A stretch of 64,000 nucleotides of DNA from contig CAVYDJ010000004.1 in NCBI GenBank assembly GCA_963767285.1, positions 806,001 through 870,000 on the forward strand, given 5' to 3'. The notes beneath the pieces were generated by a model. The model was given only the letters and a program-made list of their open reading frames with translations, searched no databases and had not been told where the DNA came from. A program made the position numbers and the translations under genes. The stretch comes from WHSW01 sp963767285. Its GTDB lineage: Bacteria > Actinomycetota > Thermoleophilia > Solirubrobacterales > 70-9. Positions 26,201 to 32,841 of the stretch are shown here, in pieces (position 1 is the stretch's first letter; every line of letters starts with the position of its first letter).

Positions 26201-26297
26201 CCTCGGGCGACTGCGCTCCGAGGACCAGTGCCGTGGCTGCTCCGAGCGCGGCGAGCACGAGTGCCGTGACACCGATCCGTCTCCCCATGACGCCCAT
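23277..26297 (-). CDS. secreted YncE-like beta-propeller / phosphoesterase fusion
   Basis: 1006 residues. A signal peptide (about 1-28) is followed by a seven-bladed propeller of YncE type: repeats such as 'YPYGAAITRDGKLGLISNEADGTVTVIDLASG' and 'HPEGIAIDPKRPLAYVAVTHQDLIAVIDT'. An acidic Glu-rich insertion lies near residue 400. The C-terminal half is an alkaline-phosphatase-superfamily phosphoesterase (PF04185-like): 'PIEHVFYIVRENRTYDQILGD' is the metal/nucleophile block, and 'LILVIEDDSQDGADHVDAHRIPAFAISPYAKRG' the second metal block. It ends in an acidic Glu/Asp tail. Export and hydrolysis of phosphodiesters for phosphorus supply is a reasonable inference. Confidence 0.87.
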   Translation of the reverse strand: MGVMGRRIGVTALVLAALGAATALVLGAQSPEGVIGPDTRIQPSGRLLNPVGKLTTLGNLPAGAALTVDGRFAWTLSAGRGKNDVRIVRVLSSNKKKVGKVVQKLPMPGVSGGIAMSPDGKAAYVSGTPQPSSVANRPPPDVPGAEGDVIHVFKLKRNGKATRDGVIDVPAPPGTQPPQNFPPTNTTPLSWPRDLAVSPDGTTLIAALNLAHRSAIVDLRSRAVTYGPAGRYPYGAAITRDGKLGLISNEADGTVTVIDLASGGEVKTITVGPHLSHPEGIAIDPKRPLAYVAVTHQDLIAVIDTNKLEVVRTLSVERPQGIGTAPTHVSVTADGCRLISSDSGEDAVAIFALSAKRKCDPGGAKQRATASRRALADRILDHESRRGIEQAESEQAEAAEYFGEEAEEEAEEEVAANPARAKSKRWQLIGRVPVASYPTAAFATPGKPAKRKLVWVTAKGLGVGPNDLEPGESVPEDTGSATSGSSSQYYFKYLPEQVFGMSGVLKFPSDAKLAKLTPRASEQIRPTNSEKAPKNTPIAAGGPIEHVFYIVRENRTYDQILGDDPRGDGDPKLTLFGEDVTPNAHALARRFPLLDHVYANSEASIDGHFWTSAGAVSDYVVKSWHQNYAGRKRPYDFGVFSVTWPAAGFLFDAAIEQGISWFNYGEAVGGTVPLNDVDRTPEETARVVEKFANSDLGPLAPGPQPDPPALCFSNDASSGGENVITGQEVFDSSRPLGANPLTTESRFECFSKRFDQQLASGSVPAFNYLVLPNDHTVGTSPGGRTPRAMIAENDLALGEIVDKISHSSIWEKSLILVIEDDSQDGADHVDAHRIPAFAISPYAKRGAVVHTRYDFLSFIRTLELVVGMKSLNLFDALAVPMYDAFDADPSDNSEPYDAITPAVDLLERNTARSPNARLSERLPLEFTDRTPQRILDRILWQYVHGAGSEPPPPGPNAAGLDERAWKHSGATSDEEALEEVIELLGLDEDVITERYGVEDEDEDDDE

Positions 26298-26311
26298 CCT
26301 GACGCGTCAGG
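26298..26311. promoter_or_regulatory. 14-bp perfect palindrome between divergent genes
   Basis: CCTGACGCGTCAGG is fully self-complementary and directly abuts ATG 26297 of the phosphoesterase, 15 nt upstream of the TAGGTT of the divergent acyl-CoA ligase gene. The position suits a repressor operator or shared regulator site; no regulator gene is adjacent. Confidence 0.4.
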
Positions 26312-26325
26312 CTAGGCGATGGCGA

Positions 26326-26331
26326 TAGGTT
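26326..26331 (+). promoter_or_regulatory. -10 element of the acyl-CoA ligase gene
   Basis: TAGGTT is followed by a 5' leader that contains an AGGAGG ribosome site (about 26353-26358) ahead of GTG 26368, so unlike many neighbours this gene looks leadered. Confidence 0.45.
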
Positions 26332-26367
26332 CAGGTGTCAGTGAGCAGTGAACGAGGAGGGGCAGCA

Positions 26368-27927
26368 GTGATCCACGCGGGCACCGCGGACGCGGTGGAG
26401 ATCCCGGTCCGCGACGTGACCTCGTTCGTGCTCGAGCACGCGGCGGCCCGCGCCGACAAACCGGCGCTGATTGACGGGCCGAGCGGCCGCGTGGTCACCT
26501 ACGGAGAGCTGGCGGAGGGCATCGCGGCGCTCGCGGCCGGCCTGGCCGCGCGCGATTTCGGCCGCGGGGAGGTCCTCGCGGTCTACATGCCGAACGCCCC
26601 GGAGTACGCGGTCGCCTTCCACGGCGCCGCCTCCGCCGGCGGCGCCTGTACGACCGTCAACCCGCTCTACACGGCCAAGGAGCTCGCCCACCAGCTGGAT
26701 GACGCCGGCGCCCGGCTGCTGGTCACGGTTCCGGCATTCCTGGACGTGGCGCTCGAGGGCGCTGAACGGGCCGGGATCGGCGACGCGGTCTACGTCCTCG
26801 GCGACGGCGACGGCGCGAGGCCATTCAGCGAGCTGCTCGGCGACCCGGCCGACGCGCCCACGGTCGAGATCGATCCCCAGCAAGATCTCGCGGTGCTGCC
26901 GTACTCGAGCGGGACCACCGGGCTGCCCAAGGGCGTGATGCTGACCCACCACAACCTGGTCGCGAACCTCTCGCAGATTCAGGACGGCTTTCCGATCGGC
27001 GAGGACGACACGGTGGTCGGGTGCCTGCCGTTCTTCCACATCTACGGGATGGTCGTGGTGATGAACCAGGGCCTGCGCTCCGGGTCGACGATCGTCACGA
27101 TGCCGCGTTTCGACCTCGACCAGTTCCTCAGCCTGATCGCCGAGCATGGGGTCACGCGGACCTACGTGGTGCCCCCGATCGCCCTGGCGCTCGCCAAGCA
27201 TCCGGCCGTCGACGAGCACGACCTGTCGTCCGTGGAGGTGACGATGTGCGGGGCGGCGCCGCTCGGCGCCGAGCTCGCCGACGCCGTCGCCCGGCGGGTC
27301 GGCTGCAAGGTCATCCAGGGATACGGGCTGACCGAGACGAGTCCCGTCACCCACCTGATCCGCCCGGACGGCGAGAACAAGCCGGGCTCGATCGGCCCAC
27401 CGCTCGCCAACACGGAGTGCCGGCTCGTCGACCAGGAGACCGGGGAGGACGTCGCCGAGGGCGAGCGCGGCGAGCTGTGGATCCGCGGGCCCCAGGTGAT
27501 GAAGGGCTACTTGAACAACCCGGAGGCGACCGCGGCGACCGTCGACGCCGAGGGCTGGCTGCACAGCGGCGACGTCGGGGTCGTCGACGGCGACGGCTTC
27601 TTCACGATCGTGGACAGGCTCAAGGAGCTGATCAAGTACAAGGGCTTCCAGGTCGCCCCGGCCGAGCTCGAGGCGCTGATCATCAACCATCCGGAGGTCG
27701 CCGACGTCGCGGTGATCGGGGTCCCGGACGAGGAGGCGGGCGAGCTGCCGAAGGCGTTCGTCGTCGCAGCGGGCGAGGGGCTCGACGCCGACGAGCTGAT
27801 GGACTGGGTCGCCGGCGAGGTGTCGCCGCAGAAGCGGATCCGCCTGGTCGAGGTCGTCGACGAGATCCCGAAGTCCCCGTCCGGCAAGATCCTGCGGCGC
27901 GTGCTCAAGGAGCGCGAACCGGCCTAA
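26368..27927 (+). CDS. acyl-CoA ligase / 4-coumarate-CoA ligase-like
   Basis: 519 residues from GTG 26368, chosen because GAGGAGG lies 7 nt before it; GTG 26335 would add 11 residues. An ANL-superfamily adenylating enzyme: P-loop 'YSSGTTGLPKGVMLTH', 'QGYGLTETSP' (A5), 'GELWIRGPQVMKGYLNNPEATAATVDAEGWLHSGDVG' (A7), hinge 'DRLKELIKYKGFQVAPAELE' (A8) and catalytic lysine in 'PKSPSGKILRR' (A10). It forms an acyl-adenylate and then the CoA thioester. The closest group is 4-coumarate-CoA ligases and long-chain fatty acid ligases; the acid substrate is not evident. It is a single gene. Confidence 0.9.
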   Translation: MIHAGTADAVEIPVRDVTSFVLEHAAARADKPALIDGPSGRVVTYGELAEGIAALAAGLAARDFGRGEVLAVYMPNAPEYAVAFHGAASAGGACTTVNPLYTAKELAHQLDDAGARLLVTVPAFLDVALEGAERAGIGDAVYVLGDGDGARPFSELLGDPADAPTVEIDPQQDLAVLPYSSGTTGLPKGVMLTHHNLVANLSQIQDGFPIGEDDTVVGCLPFFHIYGMVVVMNQGLRSGSTIVTMPRFDLDQFLSLIAEHGVTRTYVVPPIALALAKHPAVDEHDLSSVEVTMCGAAPLGAELADAVARRVGCKVIQGYGLTETSPVTHLIRPDGENKPGSIGPPLANTECRLVDQETGEDVAEGERGELWIRGPQVMKGYLNNPEATAATVDAEGWLHSGDVGVVDGDGFFTIVDRLKELIKYKGFQVAPAELEALIINHPEVADVAVIGVPDEEAGELPKAFVVAAGEGLDADELMDWVAGEVSPQKRIRLVEVVDEIPKSPSGKILRRVLKEREPA

Positions 27928-28259
27928 CGCGGCCGCCTGCGGCGTCCTGAGGGGCGCCGGCCGCGCGCCTCGAGCTTGCCCCGCTGCGACTGATCGGCGC
28001 TGACGCGCCGAACCCCGAACAGCTGCCCGAGCAGGATCTCCTCGGCGCAGCGGCGGTGCCAGTGGTGGTGCTCGGTGCCGCCGATTCGGCGCACGTACTG
28101 GACGACCACGTGGTCGGTCCCGATCGGGACCTCGCCGTGACAGCCGGGACACCGGTAGAGCTTCTGGGCGATCGAGCGGATCAGCCAGGTCTCGTCGCCC
28201 TCGTCGGTCTGGCCGAAGAGGCTGGTGCGCGTGTCCGGCAGTCCTTCGAACCCCTGCAT
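27924..28259 (-). CDS. zinc-ribbon-like hypothetical protein
   Basis: 111 residues. 'LYRCPGCHGEVPIGTDHVVVQYV' and 'HHHWHRRCAEEILLG' provide a C-x-x-C and H-x-H-x-x-C set suited to one zinc ion. The C-terminal 25 residues are very basic, as in nucleic-acid-binding tails. Similar short proteins are common and unnamed in actinobacteria. It overlaps the convergent ligase stop by 4 nt. Function unknown. Confidence 0.7.
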   Translation of the reverse strand: MQGFEGLPDTRTSLFGQTDEGDETWLIRSIAQKLYRCPGCHGEVPIGTDHVVVQYVRRIGGTEHHHWHRRCAEEILLGQLFGVRRVSADQSQRGKLEARGRRPSGRRRRPR

Positions 28260-28322
28260 CCCGCCCGACGATAGTCAGGGGCAGGACCGCTACGACGGGC
28301 GCCGTAGGTTGTTGAAGCGGTG

Positions 28323-28908
28323 ATGGCACGAGCCTCAACAGCGGCAATCACGGCGGCGATTGCCGTGCTGGCCCTCGCCTCCGGAGCGTCCGCGGCGGCG
28401 CGACCGCCGAGTGCGGCGCAGATCGACCGCGCCACGGAGCGCTTCCTCGCCGATCAGCCGCCTCCGTCCCCCCGGGCGGGTGGGGTGACGGCGCCGCCGG
28501 CCGGTGCGCCGCTGCCCGCCAACCGCGTGGTCGCCTTCTACGGGGCCCCGGGGGATTCCCGGGCAGACACCCGGCAAGGTGAGCGCGGCGGAGGTAAACG
28601 GCGTGGCGAAGGCGCTCTCGGCGATCGTGCGGCGCAACGACCTGCCGCCGAAGCTGCTCGTCGTCCACCAGTTCCGGCGCGGGATGATCCGCGGCAAGGC
28701 TCAGATCAGGTCACGCCGCGGAGTCCAGGTGCTGTTCAACTTCGACGGGATCGGCTCGCCGGCGGCGAAGGCGGTGGGTTACGCGGCGCTCTCGAGCCCG
28801 GCCGTCTTCAACGGCTTCTCGCTCTTCTACCAGCGCGACAGCCCGCTGATGCGGCCTCCGTCGGTGCTGGCGCTGGAGCCCGAGCCCGACTTCCTGCTCT
28901 ACCAATAG
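28323..28908 (+). pseudogene. secreted protein with internal deletion and frameshift
   Basis: The first frame gives a signal peptide ('ITAAIAVLALASGASAAA') and 'LPANRVVAFYGAPG', then loses sense. From about 28560 the next frame continues with 'IPGQTPGKVSAAEVNGVAKAL', 'LPPKLLVVHQFRRGMI' and '...LEPEPDFLLYQ', ending at 28908. From memory of lineage proteins, these two pieces flank a central domain of well over 100 residues in intact homologues, so I infer an internal deletion that also broke the frame. The GC-rich junction at 28540-28575 contains repeated CCCGGG words that could have mediated it. Length is 195 codons plus one base. Confidence 0.6.
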
Positions 28909-28911
28909 GGT
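28906..28911 (+). promoter_or_regulatory. -10 element of the 28918 gene
   Basis: TAGGGT, overlapping the stop codon of the upstream pseudogene, ends 6 nt before ATG 28918. It predicts separate, leaderless transcription. Confidence 0.5.
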
Positions 28912-28917
28912 GAATCG

Positions 28918-29421
28918 ATGGAGCCGCTGCGACCGCACGGCGTGTGGAGCTGGGTGCTGGGCGGCGCAGGAGCGCTGGCGGTGCTCGCCGTGCTCGCGCT
29001 GATTTTCGACCTCGGCCCGTTCAAGCAGCCCGAGCTGACCCGTGGCGAGCTGATCGCGGAGGGCGACGAGATCTGCCGCGAGGCCCACGACGCGTTCACC
29101 GACCTGCAGCGCACGCCGCCGCGCACCGCGAGCCAGGCGGCCGAGCTGACCGAACAACTGATCGACATCGCCGAGGACGAGGTGGATCAGATCGAATCGC
29201 TGAACGGACCACCCGACTTCGACGCCGAGATCGAGGACTACGTCGCCGCCCGCGAAGAGGGCATCGAGGCGATGCGGGCCGGCCACAACGCCGCCGCGGA
29301 TCGCGATACGGAGGGTTACGCGCGCAGCCAGGCCGAGGTCGCCGACTCCCAGGCCGACCGCCATCGGATCGCCCGCGAGATCGGATTCGCGGTCTGCAGC
29401 CGGCCGCTGCGGGTGGACTAG
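28918..29421 (+). CDS. membrane-anchored hypothetical protein
   Basis: 167 residues: a single N-terminal membrane helix ('VLGGAGALAVLAVLALIFDLG') and a mostly helical, acidic extracytoplasmic part with two Cys, one in 'EGDEICREAHDAFTDLQ' and one near the end ('IGFAVCSRP'), probably forming a disulphide. Many actinobacteria have such 'D-x-I-C' anchored proteins without known function. It overlaps the convergent gene by 4 nt. Confidence 0.72.
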   Translation: MEPLRPHGVWSWVLGGAGALAVLAVLALIFDLGPFKQPELTRGELIAEGDEICREAHDAFTDLQRTPPRTASQAAELTEQLIDIAEDEVDQIESLNGPPDFDAEIEDYVAAREEGIEAMRAGHNAAADRDTEGYARSQAEVADSQADRHRIAREIGFAVCSRPLRVD

Positions 29422-29855
29422 CGGCGAGCGAACAGGCGCCGCGGGCGCGAGCCGTGCTCGCGTGCGAGGCGGGCGAAGCCGACCGCCATCGCCAGATTGC
29501 CGGCGCCGGCCAGCCACATCCCGGCGCGGGCCCCGGGACGGCTGAACGAGGCCGACCGTGACCAGACGACGTCGGTGGCGAGCTCGGTTCCCCGCAGCCA
29601 GGCGAGCGCCCACCAGTCCTCTGGCCGGTCGCGACGGGCGGCGACCAGGTGGGCGGCGGCGAAGGTCAGCCAGATCGGGCCGCAGCGCCGAAACAGGTGG
29701 CGAGCGTCGGGCGACGGCTCGTCGTGCCCAAGCGCGCGCAGGGTGGCATCCGGGGCGAGCAGCGCCGCCGAGCCGAGCGCGAGGTCGAAGCCGACCATGT
29801 TGCGGTTGGTCATCCGCAGCAACTCCTCCGGGGTCACGAAGCGATCCAACCACAT
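29418..29855 (-). CDS. hypothetical membrane-associated protein
   Basis: 145 residues from ATG 29855 (ATG 29873 is an alternative). Two or three modestly hydrophobic segments ('NMVGFDLALGSAALLAP', 'GPIWLTFAAAHLVAA' and 'AGMWLAGAGNLAMAVGFARLA') suggest a small membrane protein with a basic C-terminus. I do not recognise the family. No ribosome site distinguishes the starts. Confidence 0.6.
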   Translation of the reverse strand: MWLDRFVTPEELLRMTNRNMVGFDLALGSAALLAPDATLRALGHDEPSPDARHLFRRCGPIWLTFAAAHLVAARRDRPEDWWALAWLRGTELATDVVWSRSASFSRPGARAGMWLAGAGNLAMAVGFARLAREHGSRPRRLFARR

Positions 29856-29921
29856 TGCGGCCCGCGGTTGCATACGGGGCGGCGGAAAAGGAAAACCGCC
29901 GGGTGAGGCGAATCAACGGCC

Positions 29922-30836
29922 GTGAGCAAGACCGCGACCAAGACCCGCCCCGCCGCCCGCACACGTTCGACGCCCGCCAGCCCGAACGGACGCCGCCAGG
30001 CGACCCGTCCGAACGGCAAGGCGCTGTCGACCTACATCACGGAACGCTTCGACGAGTTCTCGCGCTCGCAGAAGGACGTCGCCCGCTACATCGTCGACCA
30101 CCTCGACGAGGCCGCGTTCCAGACCGCCGAGGAGCTCGCCCGCCGCGCCGACACCTCGTCCTCGACCGTGGTCCGCTTCTCGCAGGCGCTCGGCTTCGAG
30201 GGCTATCCCGAGCTTCAGCAGGCGGCGATCGAGGAGTACCGCAGCCGTGGCCCCGCCGAGAACGGCGCCTCGACCGCGCCGTTGTTCGACTTCGACCACT
30301 CCGAGTTCGAGGCCTCCCTGGCCGCCGACCACGCGAACGTCGAGGAGACGGTCCGCAACCTGACCCGCGAGCAGGTCGAGGCCTGCGTGACCGCGCTCGG
30401 CTCCGCGCACCGGGTGATGATCGTCGGCATGGATCAGCTCGCCTTCTTCGCCAGCTACCTGCGCCATCTGCTTGCCCTGCTCGACATCCGCGCCGAAGTG
30501 GTCGCGAGCCCGCGCCAGGACTCGATCACCCGCCTGTCGCGGGTCGACGAGGACTCGCTGGTGATCGCGTTCTCCGCCGGCCGCGCGCACCCGATCGTCG
30601 TCCGGGCGATGAAGCTGGCCAAGCACCGCGGCGCATCGACGATGGCGATCACCGACGCGACGCTGTCGGACATCGGCGAGCACTCCGACCTGACGCTCTA
30701 CTACTCCTCGAACGGTCCCTCCTTCACGCGCTCGAACACCTCGCTGCTGGCGATCGTGCAGGCCCTGGCCCACGGCGTCTACGCCCGCGACAAGGGCGCG
30801 TACAAGGACCGCATCAGAGCCTTCAAGCTGAAGTAA
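29922..30836 (+). CDS. MurR/RpiR family transcriptional regulator (HTH + SIS)
   Basis: 304 residues from GTG 29922. A basic, disordered N-terminus of about 30 residues precedes the HTH_6 domain ('FSRSQKDVARYIVDHLDEAAFQTAEELARRADTSSSTVVRFSQALGFEGYPELQQ'). Residues about 145-270 form a SIS sugar-phosphate-binding domain with 'RVMIVGMDQLAFFASYLRHLL' and 'DSLVIAFSAGRAHPIVVRAMKLAKHRG'. Such regulators sense phosphosugars and usually repress sugar-catabolic genes. No sugar operon adjoins it, so its targets are elsewhere. A strong terminator follows. Confidence 0.9.
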   Translation: MSKTATKTRPAARTRSTPASPNGRRQATRPNGKALSTYITERFDEFSRSQKDVARYIVDHLDEAAFQTAEELARRADTSSSTVVRFSQALGFEGYPELQQAAIEEYRSRGPAENGASTAPLFDFDHSEFEASLAADHANVEETVRNLTREQVEACVTALGSAHRVMIVGMDQLAFFASYLRHLLALLDIRAEVVASPRQDSITRLSRVDEDSLVIAFSAGRAHPIVVRAMKLAKHRGASTMAITDATLSDIGEHSDLTLYYSSNGPSFTRSNTSLLAIVQALAHGVYARDKGAYKDRIRAFKLK

Positions 30837-30873
30837 CTCGCGCCACGTCCTCCGCTCCCGCCTTGAATCAATT

Positions 30874-30899
30874 GTCCGCGGCTACGCCGCGGACTTTTT
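30874..30899 (+). terminator. intrinsic terminator after the RpiR-type regulator
   Basis: A perfect 9-bp stem GTCCGCGGC / GCCGCGGAC with loop TAC is followed directly by TTTTT. It is the clearest rho-independent terminator in the window apart from the riboswitch one. Confidence 0.9.
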
Positions 30900-31085
30900 G
30901 TTCTGCTCCCGCGTCCGGGCGTGCGCGGTGTCTATTGGGGCGCGCGGGGTGGGATTTGGGCCGTCTAGGTCCGGCGCAGGTTTCCTTTCATGCAAAAGAT
31001 CCTGCAAATCTCACAGAACCCTCACATCTGAGCCTCGGTATCCATAGGGTTCCCTGCTGCCGGGGGTTCGCCGCTCGGCGCCTGC

Positions 31086-32288
31086 ATGCCGAGCTCTTCC
31101 CGCCCAACACGACGCCGCGTTGCCGTGGCCGCGACCGTGCTCGCGGCCGCGTTGACGACCGGACTCCTCACCGGCCCCAGCACGAGCGCCCAGAGCGAGC
31201 GCCTGGGCGAGGTGCGCGCCAAGCAGGACGACATTCGGGCGGCGCTCGACGAGCAGAACGCCGCGGTCGACGCCCTCCTGGGTCAGGTTTCAGCCCTGCA
31301 GGTGCGCGAGGACAAGGTTGCGTCCGAGCTCGCGGAGCAGGAGGCCGAGCTCGCGGAGGCCCGGGCCGCGCTGGCCAGCGCCCGCGCGGAGCTCGCCCGG
31401 ACGAAGACACAGCTTCACCGTGCGCTCGGTGAGCTGCGAAGGCTCCTGGTCTCGATCTACCGCAACGGCGAGCCCGACGCCGCGGCAATCCTCCTGAATT
31501 CCGACAGCGTCGACGAGCTTGCCGCTACCGCGACCTACCTGGAGCGCATCCGCGACTACCAGAGCGGGGTGGTGGGGACGGTCCGCGACCTGCGCACGTC
31601 GGCGCGGGATTCCGTCACCGAGATCGAGACATCGGTCCGGCGCATGGAGGTCGCCCGCGACGCGATCGCGGATCGCCAGGCCGAGCTCGCCGCGTCACGG
31701 GCGGACCTTCAGGCGCGCCAGGCCGACCTGCAGGCCGCCCAGGCCGAGCGGCGCGAGCAGCTGCGGGATCTGGCCGGCGAGGAGAGTGACCTCCTCGAGG
31801 CGCTGTCCACACCTACTCCGACGCCCGCCGCGGCCGCCGACAGCGAGACGGCGCCGGTCCCGGCCGAGAATGTGCCGGCGCCGACCGGCCCGACGGCCAG
31901 CGTCAACTCCGACGGCACGGCGACCGCGCCCGCCGGCGCACCCCAGGCCGTCAAGGACGCGATCGCCGCAGGGAACGCGATCACGAACATGCCGTACCTG
32001 TACGGCGGAGGCCACGGCTCGTTCGAGGCATCGGGGTACGACTGCTCAGGGTCCGTCAGCTACGCGCTGCACGGCGGTGGCTTCCTCTCGGCGCCGCTCG
32101 ATTCGACCGGGTTCATGACCTGGGGCGAGTCCGGGCCGGGTCAGTGGATCACCGTCTACTCGAATCCGGGCCACGCGTACGCGGTGATCGCCGGCCTTCG
32201 CTTCGACACCTCAGGGGCGCCGCCCCGCTGGCAGGCATCGATGCGCGACTCGGCCGGCTACGTCGCAACGCACCCGCCGGGCTACTGA
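31086..32288 (+). CDS. coiled-coil NlpC/P60-type peptidoglycan hydrolase
   Basis: 400 residues. A signal peptide (twin Arg-rich start, hydrophobic stretch to about residue 36) is followed by two long coiled-coil blocks (about 38-115 and 165-235), a Pro/Thr/Ala linker, and a C-terminal NlpC/P60-like domain: 'MPYLYGGGHGSFEASGYDCSGSVSYALHG' has the catalytic Cys, and 'YSNPGHAYAVIAGLRFDTSG' the His. This architecture matches PcsB/RipA-type cell-wall endopeptidases acting in division. The 186-bp region between the upstream terminator and this gene has TGCAAA direct repeats and a TAGGGT near 31049 but no riboswitch that I can recognise. Confidence 0.88.
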   Translation: MPSSSRPTRRRVAVAATVLAAALTTGLLTGPSTSAQSERLGEVRAKQDDIRAALDEQNAAVDALLGQVSALQVREDKVASELAEQEAELAEARAALASARAELARTKTQLHRALGELRRLLVSIYRNGEPDAAAILLNSDSVDELAATATYLERIRDYQSGVVGTVRDLRTSARDSVTEIETSVRRMEVARDAIADRQAELAASRADLQARQADLQAAQAERREQLRDLAGEESDLLEALSTPTPTPAAAADSETAPVPAENVPAPTGPTASVNSDGTATAPAGAPQAVKDAIAAGNAITNMPYLYGGGHGSFEASGYDCSGSVSYALHGGGFLSAPLDSTGFMTWGESGPGQWITVYSNPGHAYAVIAGLRFDTSGAPPRWQASMRDSAGYVATHPPGY

Positions 32289-32779
32289 GCCAGCCGGCTC
32301 CAGAAGCGCACGTATTCGCGGGCGTGGCCGATGCCGGCCTCGAGCGCGAGGCGGACCCCCTCCGGCGCTTCGCCCGGCTCGAGTTGCTCGAGGCGGCGTA
32401 GGTTCTCCCGGTGGGCCTCGAGCTGGACCGCCGCCAGCGCCGCCGGGTCAGCGCCGAAGAACAACCGCAGCAGACCGGCGTCACGGATCTCGTACAGCTC
32501 GTCCGTCGGCGTCGAGCGCCACTCCGCGAGGGCTTCGCGGCCCCGCTTCGTCAGCGAGTAGAGGCGCCGGCGGCGTCCCTTGCTCTCGCGCCGCTCCTCC
32601 AGGTACCCCGCCTCCGCAAGCCGCGCCGGCTCCGAGTAGAGCTGGGTGTGGGGGAGGGACCAGAAGTGGCCGACGCCCGCGGCGGCGGCGCGCTTCAGGT
32701 CGTACGGGCTCGCGGTGCCGAGCTGATCGACGAGCCCGAGGACGACGTAGGAGATCTGTGACAGTCGCACGGTTGACAC
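32282..32779 (-). CDS. PadR family transcriptional regulator
   Basis: 165 residues from GTG 32779. The N-terminal winged helix 'ISYVVLGLVDQLGTASPYDLKRAAAAGVGHFWSLPHTQLYSEPARLAEAGYLEERRESKGRRRRLYSLTKRG' is the PadR signature, and the C-terminal Vir-like helical dimerisation domain follows. PadR proteins repress neighbouring genes and respond to phenolics or drugs. It is divergent from the carotenoid oxygenase with 62 bp between, so that gene is the likely target. It overlaps the end of the NlpC/P60 gene by 7 nt. Confidence 0.88.
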   Translation of the reverse strand: MSTVRLSQISYVVLGLVDQLGTASPYDLKRAAAAGVGHFWSLPHTQLYSEPARLAEAGYLEERRESKGRRRRLYSLTKRGREALAEWRSTPTDELYEIRDAGLLRLFFGADPAALAAVQLEAHRENLRRLEQLEPGEAPEGVRLALEAGIGHAREYVRFWSRLAQ

Positions 32780-32786
32780 GCGACAC

Positions 32787-32814
32787 CATCGTACGTTACC
32801 GTCAGCATCGTTCG
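32787..32814. promoter_or_regulatory. possible PadR operator (direct repeats)
   Basis: CATCGTACG (32787-32795) and CATCGTTCG (32806-32814) are near-identical and 19 bp apart, about two helical turns, in the divergent PadR/oxygenase intergenic region. The spacing would place two regulator half-sites on one DNA face. Confidence 0.4.
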
Positions 32815-32841
32815 AAAAGAACTATCGAGGAGCAAGCCGCC

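Noticed and set aside
30900..31085. Possible c-di-AMP (ydaO-type) riboswitch ahead of the NlpC/P60 gene
   Set aside because: The gene class is right, but the conserved aptamer words are not present in order; only TGCAAA repeats and a TAGGGT are seen.
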